Shown here piece by piece: positions 1 through 8,483 of a stretch of 64,000 bases of DNA. The notes under the pieces were generated by a model. It did not search any database. It saw nothing but the letters and a program-made list of their open reading frames with translations, and was not told the origin of the DNA. The stretch covers positions 620,001-684,000 of the forward strand of contig NZ_CP137080.1 of the NCBI RefSeq assembly GCF_036324365.1. Reading direction: 5' to 3'. The translations under genes and the position numbers were made by a program. Origin of the DNA: Microbacterium limosum. GTDB taxonomy: Bacteria > Actinomycetota > Actinomycetes > Actinomycetales > Microbacteriaceae. The first letter of the stretch is position 1. Each line of letters starts with the position of its first letter.

Positions 1-366
1 CTGGGCGACCCGCAGCGCACCGTCGTGCTCTGCGCGCCGGAGGTGCCCTGCGGCGCCGCGGCCGAACGGCTCCTGGCGGGTGCCGGCGTCCGGGTGGACG
101 CGGCCAGCTACGAGCAGAACGTCGCCGCCGTGCTGACCAAGGTGGCCGCCGATGAGGCGGATGCCGGGCTCGTCTATGCGACGGACGTCTCGGGGCGGCC
201 CGTCGAGAGCTTCGTCCCCGAGGGCGCCGCGGAGGTCGTGAACCGCTATCCCATCGCGCCCCTCGAAGGATCCGCCGACCCCGCTGCCGCAGAGGCGTTC
301 GTCGCGTTCGTCGTGTCCGGGCCGGGGCGTGCCGTGCTCGAGGACCGCGGGTTCGGAGCGCCGTGA
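1..366 (+). CDS. modA: Molybdate ABC transporter substrate-binding protein, C-terminal part
   Basis: The last 121 codons of ModA, the extracytoplasmic molybdate-binding component; the 5' part lies outside the window and the frame is open from base 1. The visible part carries the ModA-like segment around YATDV followed by PIAPLEGSADP and a closing FVVSGPGRAVLEDRGF, which in this family forms the end of the second lobe. The TGA stop overlaps the GTG start of modB (GTGA), so modABC is translated as one operon. The assignment rests on sequence character plus the modBC neighbours. Ligand residues are mostly upstream and cannot be checked. Confidence 0.88.
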   Translation: MGDPQRTVVLCAPEVPCGAAAERLLAGAGVRVDAASYEQNVAAVLTKVAADEADAGLVYATDVSGRPVESFVPEGAAEVVNRYPIAPLEGSADPAAAEAFVAFVVSGPGRAVLEDRGFGAP

Positions 367-1178
367 CCGATCCGTCGCACCGCCCCGCCGGGGGGACCCT
401 CCCCCCGGTCCTCGTCGTCCCCGCGCTCCTCGGCCTCGCGCTGCTCGTCGTGCCGCTGGGAGCGCTCGTCGGCCGCGTGGAGTGGTCGACCCTCTGGGCG
501 GACGTGGCCGCGCCGGCCTCCGTCGACGCCCTCGTCCTGTCCCTCGTGACGGGGCTGATCGCCACCACCGTCTGCACGGTTCTGGGGGTGCCGCTCGCCC
601 TCGTGATCGCCCGCGCCCGTCCGAGACTCGCCGGCGTGCTGCGGGTGCTCGTGACCGTGCCGCTGGTGCTGCCTCCCATGGTCGGCGGCGTGGCCCTGCT
701 GTTCCTGTTCGGTCGCAGCAGCCCCGTGGGCGAGGCGCTGGCGCTGTGGGGCATCTCGCTGCCGTTCACGACGGCGGCCGTCGTCCTCGCCCAGGTCTTC
801 GTCGCGCTGCCGTTCCTCGTCCTGGCGGTCGAGGGGTCGCTGCGGACGGCGGGGGTCGAGCACGAGCACACGGCCGCGACGCTCGGCGCGGGGCGGTGGC
901 GCACCCTCTGGCGGGTCACGCTGCCGCTGGCCGCGCCCGGCCTGCTGGCGGGCGTCATCCTGTGCTTCGCGCGCGCGATCGGCGAGTTCGGTGCCACGGC
1001 GCTCTTCGCCGGCAATTCCCCGGGTCAGACCCAGACGATGCCGCTCGCGATCTACACGGCGTTCAACGGCGCGGGGGTCGGGCAGGGCACCGCCGTGGCC
1101 CTGTCGCTGCTGCTGCTGGTGACCTCGCTCGTCGTGCTCCTGCTCGTGCGGGGCTGGCGAGAGGGGGCGCCGCGATGA
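363..1178 (+). CDS. modB: Molybdate ABC transporter permease ModB
   Basis: A 271-residue inner-membrane permease of the ModB/CysTW type. Several hydrophobic segments are visible from about residue 13 onward. The cytoplasmic EAA-type loop that docks the ATPase lies at about residues 168-195 (ATLGAGRWRTLWRVTLPLAAPG). Length is normal for actinobacterial ModB. GTG was taken as start because it overlaps the modA stop by four bases. The stop in turn overlaps the modC ATG (ATGA), giving tight translational coupling. It works with ModA and ModC to import molybdate, which fits moaA and fdhD nearby. Confidence 0.92.
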   Translation: MTDPSHRPAGGTLPPVLVVPALLGLALLVVPLGALVGRVEWSTLWADVAAPASVDALVLSLVTGLIATTVCTVLGVPLALVIARARPRLAGVLRVLVTVPLVLPPMVGGVALLFLFGRSSPVGEALALWGISLPFTTAAVVLAQVFVALPFLVLAVEGSLRTAGVEHEHTAATLGAGRWRTLWRVTLPLAAPGLLAGVILCFARAIGEFGATALFAGNSPGQTQTMPLAIYTAFNGAGVGQGTAVALSLLLLVTSLVVLLLVRGWREGAPR

Positions 1179-2341
1179 CCGGCGCGACGCTCGATGCCGA
1201 CGTCGTCGTGGCGCGCAGGGGCTTCCGGCTCGAGGTGCGTGTGACCGCGGGCGCGGGCGAGGTGATCGCCGTGATGGGACCGAGCGGCGCGGGCAAGTCG
1301 ACGCTTCTCGCGGCGGTCGCGGGGCTTGCGCGGCTCACCGAGGGGCGGGTGCGGATCGGCGGGAAGGACGTGGCCCGCGCGCCGCGACCGCGAGGCCGCG
1401 GGCGCGGGATGCACATGCGGCCCGCGCAGCGCGGGGCGGTGCTGCTCGGTCAGGAACCGCGGCTGTTCCCCCACATGAGCGCACGCGAGAACGTCGCCTT
1501 CGGTCCGCGGGCGCAGGGCATCGGTCGCAGCGTCGCCCTCGGGGAGGCCGACGACTGGCTGTGGCGCGTGGGGATGCCGGGGGTGGGGGACAAGCGCCCG
1601 GCACAGCTCTCCGGCGGCCAGCAGCAGCGGGTCGCGATCGCACGGGCGCTCGCGACCGCACCGCAGGTCCTGCTCCTCGACGAGCCCCTCACCTCGCTGG
1701 ATCCGGAGACGGCGGCCGACATCCGCGCGATGATGCACGAGCAGCTGATGCTCACCCGCTCGACGGCGGTCATCGTCACGCACGACGCCGTGGATGCCGC
1801 GGCTCTCGCCTCGAGGCTCCTCCTCGTCGAGGAGGGTCGGGTGACGCAGGAGGGAACCGTGCGCGAGGTCCTGCGCGCCCCGGCGACCCGCTTCGCATCG
1901 ACGATCGCGGGACTCAACCGCGTCGTAGGCGTCGCCGACGGGCGCATGTGGCGAGCGGGTCGGGAGCCCGAGGTGCTGATCGAGGGGCCGGCGCCGTCCC
2001 CCGCCGTAGCCGACGGCGATGCCCTGGCCGCGGTGTTCCGCCCCGGCGCCGTGCGCCTCGAGCGGAGCCGGGAGGCGACGTGGACGGCGGCCGTGCGCGT
2101 GGCAGCCCGGGACTCGCCGAGACCCGGCGAATGGACGTCTCGGATCGTGCGGATCGAGCAGACGCCGGCCGGCGCGCGCGTGCACACCGCCGAGCCGCCC
2201 GTCGCCGTGGACGTGCCGGCCGATGTCGTCGCAGAGGAGGGGCTCGCCGCCGGGGTGCCCGTGCGTCTGCGCGTCGAGCCGGCCGACGTCCGTCTGCAGC
2301 CCGTGCCCACCGGGCGATCCGCTGCCGGTGCAGCGTCCTGA
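1175..2341 (+). CDS. modC: Molybdate ABC transporter ATP-binding protein ModC
   Basis: A 388-residue ATPase that powers molybdate uptake. Walker A GPSGAGKST is at residues 35-43, the signature LSGGQQQR near 145, and Walker B VLLLDEP near 166-172. The last 120 or so residues look like a regulatory TOBE-type domain that may bind the oxyanion. The start was chosen at the ATG overlapping the modB stop. The loop between Walker A and the signature contains a basic insert (PRPRGRGRGMHMRP), somewhat longer than usual. The gene ends only 17 bases from the convergent cydC stop, so there is little room for a terminator. Confidence 0.93.
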   Translation: MTGATLDADVVVARRGFRLEVRVTAGAGEVIAVMGPSGAGKSTLLAAVAGLARLTEGRVRIGGKDVARAPRPRGRGRGMHMRPAQRGAVLLGQEPRLFPHMSARENVAFGPRAQGIGRSVALGEADDWLWRVGMPGVGDKRPAQLSGGQQQRVAIARALATAPQVLLLDEPLTSLDPETAADIRAMMHEQLMLTRSTAVIVTHDAVDAAALASRLLLVEEGRVTQEGTVREVLRAPATRFASTIAGLNRVVGVADGRMWRAGREPEVLIEGPAPSPAVADGDALAAVFRPGAVRLERSREATWTAAVRVAARDSPRPGEWTSRIVRIEQTPAGARVHTAEPPVAVDVPADVVAEEGLAAGVPVRLRVEPADVRLQPVPTGRSAAGAAS

Positions 2342-2358
2342 TGGCCGGATCCGTCGGC

Positions 2359-4077
2359 TCAGGCCCCTCGGACGATGCGGCCGCCCTCGAGCCGGACGAC
2401 GCGGTCGACGGAGCCCGCCGGCGGGGCGACGTGCGAGATGAGCACGACCGACCGATCGGGGCCGACCGCGCCGAGCAGGTCGGTGAGCAACCGGTCGGAC
2501 GCCTGCGGATCGACGCCGGCCGTCGGCTCGTCCAGGACGAGGACGGGGAATCCCCGTAGGAGCGCCCTCGCCAGCGAGATGCGCTGCGCCTGCCCGCCGG
2601 AGACGAGGGCACCGCGCTCGCCGACGCGCGCATCGAGACCGCCCCGCTCAGCGAGCCAGGGGCCGAGGCCCACCCGCTCGAGGGCGGCGATCAGCTCGGC
2701 ATCCGTGGCGCTCTCACGGGCGAACAGCAGGTTCTGGCGGATGTCCTCGTCGAAGAGCATCGGGTCCTGCTCGCAGAGCCCCACGGTGAGCCGCACGTCG
2801 TCGGAGGAGAGCTCCTGCACAGGGATGCCGCCGATCCGGTATTCCCCGCGCACGGCGAGGAAGCGCACGAGGACGTGCGCGAGGGTGGACTTGCCCGCGC
2901 CGCTGGAGCCGACCACGAGCAGGCGCTCGCCGGGTGCGACGTGGAGATCGACGTCGGACAGGGCGTCGTCCTCGGCACCCGGCCAGCGCGCCGACGCGCC
3001 GCGCAGGCGCAATCCCGCCTCGGTCCCCGTGCCCAGGGACGGCGCCGTGCCGGTGGCGGGGACCACGTCGCGGACGATCTCCTCCGGGATCCGAGTGGGC
3101 AGTGCCTCGGAGATCCGCGTCGCGCTCGCGTGCACCTGGCGCCACGCCGACGCCGCGAGCGGAACGGCGGCGAAGACCTCGAACACCGCGAGGGGGACGA
3201 GCACGACGACGGCCAGGGACGGCCCCGCGAGATCCTGGCCCTGCGTCGCGACGATCGCGAGGACGGATGCCGCTCCCGCCAGCAGCGACACGAGGGCCGC
3301 CGAGCCCGCCTGGGCGGCGGCGCGGCGCACGACGGCGCGCCGCAGGAGCGCATCGGTCTCGCGGATGCGGGCGCGGCTCTGCTCCTCGGCGCCGTAGGCG
3401 ACGAGGACGTCGAGGCTGCCGAGGTGGTCGAGCACCTGGTCGGCGAGGCGGGCCCGGAGGGGCGACAGGGAGCGCTCGGAGCGTGCACCGACCGCCCACC
3501 CCCACAGCAGGGCCGCAGCGGCCGCCGCGACGAGGCACGCGAGAAGGGTCAGCGCCGCCGGCCACGAGACCATCCCGACGAAGACCACGGCGCCGAGGGC
3601 CACGAAGGCGGATGCCGCGAGGGGCTGCACGACGCGCAACGGGAGGTTCTGCAGGTCGTCGACGTCGTCGACGAGCGCGCCGAGCACGGAGCCCCGCCCG
3701 TGGCGCCCGAGGGCGTCGGGTGCCAGCGGGATGAGGCGGCGAACGAGGTCGGCACGCGTCCGGGCGAGCTGCCGCAGGGCGGCGTCGTGACCTGCGAGCC
3801 GCTCCGTGTAGCGGAACACCGCTCGCGTGAGTGCGAACAGCCGGACGCCCACGACGGCCACCGAGATCGCGAGCAGGATCGGCTGTTCGCTCGCTCGGAC
3901 GATGAGCCACGCGCTGACCGCCAGCAGCGCGACGGCCGAGGCCTCGGACAGGAAGCCCGATGCCGCGGCCGGCCAGAACCGGCGGGGAGGGGGCATCGCC
4001 GCGCGCAACACCGATCCGGCGGTGACCGGCCCGGGCGCGGCGGCGGCTCCCGGGTGCACGGCGGGGTCGGCGCTCAT
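2359..4077 (-). CDS. cydC: Thiol reductant ABC exporter subunit CydC
   Basis: A 572-residue half-transporter with an N-terminal membrane domain and a C-terminal ATPase domain. CydC pairs with CydD to export glutathione/cysteine-type reductants needed to assemble cytochrome bd. Walker A GSSGAGKST lies near residues 390-398 and the signature VSGGQAQR near 488. The Walker B (VLVLDEP) and H-loop (ISHVAPP) follow, with the His present. The ATG start overlaps the cydD stop by four bases. Last gene of cydABDC. Its length equals that of CydD, as expected for this heterodimer. Confidence 0.93.
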   Translation of the reverse strand: MSADPAVHPGAAAAPGPVTAGSVLRAAMPPPRRFWPAAASGFLSEASAVALLAVSAWLIVRASEQPILLAISVAVVGVRLFALTRAVFRYTERLAGHDAALRQLARTRADLVRRLIPLAPDALGRHGRGSVLGALVDDVDDLQNLPLRVVQPLAASAFVALGAVVFVGMVSWPAALTLLACLVAAAAAALLWGWAVGARSERSLSPLRARLADQVLDHLGSLDVLVAYGAEEQSRARIRETDALLRRAVVRRAAAQAGSAALVSLLAGAASVLAIVATQGQDLAGPSLAVVVLVPLAVFEVFAAVPLAASAWRQVHASATRISEALPTRIPEEIVRDVVPATGTAPSLGTGTEAGLRLRGASARWPGAEDDALSDVDLHVAPGERLLVVGSSGAGKSTLAHVLVRFLAVRGEYRIGGIPVQELSSDDVRLTVGLCEQDPMLFDEDIRQNLLFARESATDAELIAALERVGLGPWLAERGGLDARVGERGALVSGGQAQRISLARALLRGFPVLVLDEPTAGVDPQASDRLLTDLLGAVGPDRSVVLISHVAPPAGSVDRVVRLEGGRIVRGA

Positions 4078-5792
4078 GCGGCGACCTCCGCGTGGCGGAG
4101 CGAGACCACCCGGTCGGCGATGCGTCGGGCCGATGTGCGGTGCGAGACGAGCAGGACGATCGCCCCGGCATCCGCCACCGTCCGCAGATGCCGCCAGAGG
4201 CGGGCCTCCGTGTCGGCATCCAGCGCGGCGCTGGGCTCGTCGAGTGCGACGACGCGGGCGCGTCCGCTCAGGTGACGGTAGAGCGCGCGTGCGACCGCGA
4301 CGCGCTGCGCCTGGCCGCCCGAGAGCCCGCTTCCCTGGGCGCCGAGCGCGAGGTCGGCCGGGATGCCGTCGGCGGCGGCGAGGCAGAGCGCGCGCGTGAC
4401 GAGGGCGCGGTCGGGACGCGGGTCGCCGAGGGCCACGTTCTCCTCGACGGTTCCCGCGATCAGTCCCGGGCGCTGTCCGGCCCAGGCGAGCCAGTCGGCG
4501 GCCGCGAGGCCGCGCACGTCGTGGCCGGCCCACATCGCACGTCCCTCGAAGGCGGCGGCGCCGCGCAGTGCGGCGAGCGCGCTCGTCTTGCCGGCCCCGC
4601 TCGCGCCGTCGATCACCACGACCTCGCCGGTGCTCGCGGACAGGGCGACGGGCGGCAGGATCCGGTCGCCGCGGCGCACCCGCACGCCCTCGAGCACGAG
4701 GTTCGCCTCGGGACCTACGACCTCGACACGATCCGCCGTCGGCGCCGCCCCCCGCGAGTCGACCGCGTCGCGCGCGGCCGCCGCCTCGTCCAGGACGGCG
4801 AACACGTCGTCGGTCGCGGCGACGCCCTCGGCCGCCGCGTGGAACTGCACGCCGACCTGGCGCAGCGGCAGGTACGCCTCGGGCGCCAGGAGCAGCACGA
4901 AGAGGCCGACGCCGAGCACCAGCACCCCGTCGAGCAGCCGGAATCCGATCGACACGGCCACGATCGCGACCGCGATGCTCGCGAGGAACTCGAGCGCGAA
5001 GCCCGAGAGGAACGACACCCGCAGCACCTTCATCGTCTCGCCGCGGTAGCGCTCGGTCACGCGGTCGATGGATGCCGCGGCGCGGTGCTGCCGGCCGAAG
5101 ACCTTGAGCGTGGACAGGCCGTGCACGGTGTCGGCGAAGCGGGAGGCGAGCTGGCGCAGCGTGTCCCACTGGCGCTTCTGCACGGCGCGCGTGGCGAGAC
5201 CGATGAGGATCATGAAGATCGGGATGAGGGGCAGGGTGAGCAGCACCGTCAGCCCGCTGATCCAGTCGGCCCACCACATGACGGCGAGGATGACGGGGGT
5301 CGCGATCACGGTCTGCACCAGTTGGGGCAGGTAGCGGCCGAAGTATGCATCGAGCGCCTCCAGCCCGCGCCCCGCCGTCACGGCCAGCGCCGCCGAGCTG
5401 CGCCGCTCGAGCCAGGCGGGCCCGAGGCGGCCGACCGCGGCGACGAGTCCCTCCCGCAGCTGCGCCTGCGCCCTCGCGGCCGCGCGAGCGGCCGCCTGCT
5501 CCCGCAGCCAGATCAAAAGGGCCCGCACGAGCACAACGGCGGTGAGCGCGAGGAGCGTCGCCGCGAGGTCGGACCACGGGATGCCGTCGATCACCCCGGT
5601 GATCGCCCGGGTCAGCAGCGCCGCGAACGCGATGATGACGGCGGTCTGCGCGAGCGAGATGACCGCGAGGAGGGCGAAGAAGCCCCGCGCTGCCCGGGCG
5701 TAGCGCAGCAGGCGCGGGTCGACGGGGGGCGTGCGCCGCGGCCGCCGGGCCTCGCGCGGGGCGGGTGCGGGGGCATCCTTCGAATCAGTCAC
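4074..5792 (-). CDS. cydD: Thiol reductant ABC exporter subunit CydD
   Basis: A 572-residue ABC half-transporter, partner of CydC. It has six membrane segments in the first 300 residues, then an ATPase domain. Walker A GASGAGKTS is near residues 393-401, signature LSGGQAQRV near 488, Walker B VVALDEPSAALD. The GTG start follows 28 bases after the cydB stop, without a good ribosome site. A TAGCCT -10-like box at 5802-5807 ends nine bases before the start. CydDC may therefore have its own promoter and a leaderless message besides read-through from cydAB (inference). Confidence 0.93.
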   Translation of the reverse strand: MTDSKDAPAPAPREARRPRRTPPVDPRLLRYARAARGFFALLAVISLAQTAVIIAFAALLTRAITGVIDGIPWSDLAATLLALTAVVLVRALLIWLREQAAARAAARAQAQLREGLVAAVGRLGPAWLERRSSAALAVTAGRGLEALDAYFGRYLPQLVQTVIATPVILAVMWWADWISGLTVLLTLPLIPIFMILIGLATRAVQKRQWDTLRQLASRFADTVHGLSTLKVFGRQHRAAASIDRVTERYRGETMKVLRVSFLSGFALEFLASIAVAIVAVSIGFRLLDGVLVLGVGLFVLLLAPEAYLPLRQVGVQFHAAAEGVAATDDVFAVLDEAAAARDAVDSRGAAPTADRVEVVGPEANLVLEGVRVRRGDRILPPVALSASTGEVVVIDGASGAGKTSALAALRGAAAFEGRAMWAGHDVRGLAAADWLAWAGQRPGLIAGTVEENVALGDPRPDRALVTRALCLAAADGIPADLALGAQGSGLSGGQAQRVAVARALYRHLSGRARVVALDEPSAALDADTEARLWRHLRTVADAGAIVLLVSHRTSARRIADRVVSLRHAEVAA

Positions 5793-5801
5793 AGCACGTC
5801 G

Positions 5802-5807
5802 AGGCTA
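5802..5807 (-). promoter_or_regulatory. Candidate -10 box for cydDC (TAGCCT)
   Basis: On the minus strand TAGCCT is followed by nine bases and then the cydD GTG. It fits TANNNT, the usual actinobacterial -10, and the distance would place the transcription start at or next to the start codon. No clear -35 was identified, so this is a candidate only. Confidence 0.4.
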
Positions 5808-5820
5808 TCGGCGCCCCGCA

Positions 5821-6834
5821 TCAGTGCGCCTGCGCGGCGGCCTTCTCGATGTGCGACCGGGACACGCGCCGGCGGAACACCCAGTAGGTCCAGCCCTGGT
5901 AGGCCAGCACGAGGGGCAGGAAGATCAGCGCCGCCCACGACATGATCGTCAGCGTGTAGTCGGTGCTGGAGGCGTTCTCGATCGTCAGACTGAAGGCGGG
6001 ATCGGTCGACGACGGCATGACGAACGGATACAGCGCGAACCACAGCGTGCCCACGGCCGCGACGACCGTGACGGCGGCGAAGCCGAAGGCCCAGCCCTCG
6101 CGGTTCCGCAGGTTCGCGCCGACGGAGAGGATGAGGGCGAGCGCCGCGACGATCGCGAGGACCATGACGGGCAGCCCCGGGTGTGCGAGGACGGTCCAGA
6201 GCAGGAACACGGCGGCGACGGCGATGGTGAGGAACCCGGAGCGCGCGGCCAGGCGGCGGGCGTCGTCGTGCACCTGTCCGTCGGTCTTGAGGGCGACGAA
6301 GCTCACCCCGTACGTGAAGAAGAGCAGCAGCGTCGTCAGGCCGCCCAGGAGAGCGTAGGGGTTCAGAAGCGTCAGGAGCGTTCCCGTGAACTCGAAGTCC
6401 TGATCGATCGGCACACCCTGCACGATGTTCGCGAACGCGACGCCCCACAGCAGGGCGGGCACCGCGGAGCCGACGACGATCATCGTGTCGAAGCCCTTCT
6501 TCCACTGCAGGCTGTCGCGCTGGTGCCGGTACTCGAACGACACGCCACGGGCGATGAGCGCGAGCAGGATGAGGAGGAGGGGGAGGTAGAAGCCGCTGAA
6601 CAGCGTCGCGTACCACTCCGGGAACGCGGCGAAGAGGGACGCGCCGGCGACGATCAGCCACGTCTCGTTCAGGTCCCACACGGGGCCGATCGTGTTGATG
6701 ATCTGGCGGCGTCCGACGTCGTCCTTGCCGAGGAAGGGCAGCGACATCCCGACGCCGAAGTCGAATCCGTCGAGCACGAAGTACCCGATGAAGAGGAATC
6801 CGATGATCCAGAACCAGAGGTAGGCGAGATCCAT
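5821..6834 (-). CDS. cydB: Cytochrome bd quinol oxidase subunit II
   Basis: A 337-residue integral membrane subunit of the high-affinity quinol oxidase, with about eight hydrophobic segments. The N-terminus (MDLAYLWFWIIGFLFIGYFV) and the early GP-WDLNETWL motif near residue 50 are typical of CydB. The ATG is preceded by AGGAAG at good spacing. It follows the cydA stop by nine bases, so the two are co-translated. It stabilises haem d in CydA. Length is standard for actinobacteria. Confidence 0.96.
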   Translation of the reverse strand: MDLAYLWFWIIGFLFIGYFVLDGFDFGVGMSLPFLGKDDVGRRQIINTIGPVWDLNETWLIVAGASLFAAFPEWYATLFSGFYLPLLLILLALIARGVSFEYRHQRDSLQWKKGFDTMIVVGSAVPALLWGVAFANIVQGVPIDQDFEFTGTLLTLLNPYALLGGLTTLLLFFTYGVSFVALKTDGQVHDDARRLAARSGFLTIAVAAVFLLWTVLAHPGLPVMVLAIVAALALILSVGANLRNREGWAFGFAAVTVVAAVGTLWFALYPFVMPSSTDPAFSLTIENASSTDYTLTIMSWAALIFLPLVLAYQGWTYWVFRRRVSRSHIEKAAAQAH

Positions 6835-6843
6835 GGCTGCTTC

Positions 6844-8271
6844 CTAGTAGACCGTCGAGGTGAGTCGGGTGCTGTCGTCGGCGTCGCCCCCGGGCGCGTT
6901 CGGATCGGGCAGCGGGTCGGGACCCTTCTGCGCCGCCTTGAGGATCAGGCCGAACTCCACGACGGCGAGGGCCGCGTAGATGAGCGTGAACGCCACGAGG
7001 GAGATGAGCACCGTCCATCCCGGAACGCCCGGCGAGACGCCGTCCTCGGTCAGCATCAGGCTGAAGACGATCCAGGGCTGGCGGCCCATCTCGGTGAACA
7101 CCCACCCCACGAGGCTGCCGAGCAGGGGCAGCGGCGCCGCCCAGATTGCGACCTTCCACATCCATCCGGCGACGGGACGGGTCGCCCTCTTGCGGGTCAC
7201 CCACAGACCCGCGACGGCCACGAGAGCGGCGGCGCCGCCGAGGCCGATCATCCAGCGGAAGGACCAGTAGGTGACCCAGATGATCGGCATGTAGCTCACG
7301 CCCTCGCCGAACTGCTGCTCGTAGAGCGCCTGGAGGTCGTTGAGCCCCTCGACGCAGCCGTCGAACGAGTGGGTGGAGAGCAGGGACAGCAGATACGGCA
7401 CGCGCAGCGACCAGATCTCCTCCGTCCCGTCGGGGGTGCCGAGGGAGAAGATCGAGAAGGATGCATCGGCGCCGCATGCGCTGTCCCACATCGCCTCTGC
7501 CGCCGCCATCTTCATCGGCTGCGTCGCCACCATCACGAGGCTCAGCTGGTCGCCCGAGACGGCGACCCCGGCGAAGGAGACGATCATGAACCACAGGCCG
7601 AACCGCAGCGACGAGCGCATGGTCTCGAGGTGCTGGCCGCGGGAGAGGTGCCACGCGGAGACCGCGATCACGACGGCGGCCGCGAACATCCAGGCGGCGA
7701 AGATGGTGTGGGGGAACGCCGCCAGCACGACGGGGTTGGTGAGCACCGCCCAGAAGTCGATCAGCTCGGCACGGCCGTCGTCCGCCGCCATCTGATAGCC
7801 CACGGGGTTCTGCATGAAGGCGTTGGCGGCCAGGATGAAGTACGCCGACAGAGTCGACCCCAGCACGACCATCCAGATCGAGGCCAGGTGCAGGATGCGG
7901 GGGAGCCGGTCCCATCCGAAGATCCACAGCCCGATGAAGGTCGCCTCGAAGAAGAACGCCATCAGTCCCTCGAAGGCCAGCGGCGCTCCGAAGACGTCGC
8001 CCACGAACCGCGAGTAGGCCGACCAGTTCATGCCGAACTGGAACTCCTGCACGATGCCCGTCACGACACCCATCGCGAAGTTGATGAGGAAGATCTTGCC
8101 GAACAGGCGGGTAAGGTGCAGCCACTTCACGTCGCCCGTGCGGTGCCACACCGTCTGGAAGATCGCGACGACGAGCGCGAGACCGAGCGTCAACGGCACG
8201 AAGAGGTAGTGGTACAGGGTGGTCAGCCCGAACTGCCAGCGGGCCAGCAACAGCGGGTCGAGGAGGTCCAC
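6844..8271 (-). CDS. cydA: Cytochrome bd quinol oxidase subunit I
   Basis: The 475-residue catalytic subunit, which oxidises menaquinol and reduces oxygen in the plasma membrane. His21 in the first helix corresponds to the conserved haem b595 ligand. A WHL motif near residue 200 fits the b558 His. GRQPW lies near residues 390-397, just before a conserved acidic segment. The short periplasmic loop indicates the short Q-loop form usual in Gram-positives. GTG start with GGAG eight bases upstream. The promoter holds a FadR-type palindrome (8322-8332). First gene of cydABDC. Confidence 0.96.
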   Translation of the reverse strand: MDLLDPLLLARWQFGLTTLYHYLFVPLTLGLALVVAIFQTVWHRTGDVKWLHLTRLFGKIFLINFAMGVVTGIVQEFQFGMNWSAYSRFVGDVFGAPLAFEGLMAFFFEATFIGLWIFGWDRLPRILHLASIWMVVLGSTLSAYFILAANAFMQNPVGYQMAADDGRAELIDFWAVLTNPVVLAAFPHTIFAAWMFAAAVVIAVSAWHLSRGQHLETMRSSLRFGLWFMIVSFAGVAVSGDQLSLVMVATQPMKMAAAEAMWDSACGADASFSIFSLGTPDGTEEIWSLRVPYLLSLLSTHSFDGCVEGLNDLQALYEQQFGEGVSYMPIIWVTYWSFRWMIGLGGAAALVAVAGLWVTRKRATRPVAGWMWKVAIWAAPLPLLGSLVGWVFTEMGRQPWIVFSLMLTEDGVSPGVPGWTVLISLVAFTLIYAALAVVEFGLILKAAQKGPDPLPDPNAPGGDADDSTRLTSTVY

Positions 8272-8310
8272 GGGCGTTCTCCGATTCGCTCAGGCGGGGC
8301 GGTTGAGAGC

Positions 8311-8332
8311 ATCGTAACCTGTGGTCAGACCA
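8311..8332 (-). promoter_or_regulatory. cydA promoter with FadR/LldR-type operator
   Basis: On the minus strand a TACGAT -10 candidate (8311-8316) is preceded by the perfect palindrome TGGTCTGACCA (8322-8332). The operator therefore sits in the -35/-10 spacer region about 50 bases before the cydA start, where binding would block RNA polymerase. The same palindrome class (TGGTC-N-GACCA) occurs twice before the LldR-like gene at 41.1 kb. FadR-subfamily GntR regulators are known to bind motifs of this type. Which protein binds here is inference. Confidence 0.6.
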
Positions 8333-8441
8333 CATCGGAGCCGGGTCTCTCGATGACGAGATTCCTCCCTCTGCGCCGCTCTCGCGCGCGCACCGGCCGT
8401 GAAAAAGCGCGCGACCGGCCCGGTCGCGGCGGGCCCGCGGC

Positions 8442-8447
8442 TAGGCT
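8442..8447 (+). promoter_or_regulatory. moaA -10 box (TAGGCT)
   Basis: TAGGCT lies 36 bases before the moaA ATG, leaving a short leader that contains a GAAGGA ribosome site. It is the same hexamer seen before pta, dnaX, galE, holB and the small protein gene starting at 12689, but here it is not leaderless. Confidence 0.5.
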
Positions 8448-8483
8448 CGATGCCATGCCCGCCGGAGTGAACGAAGGATCCGC

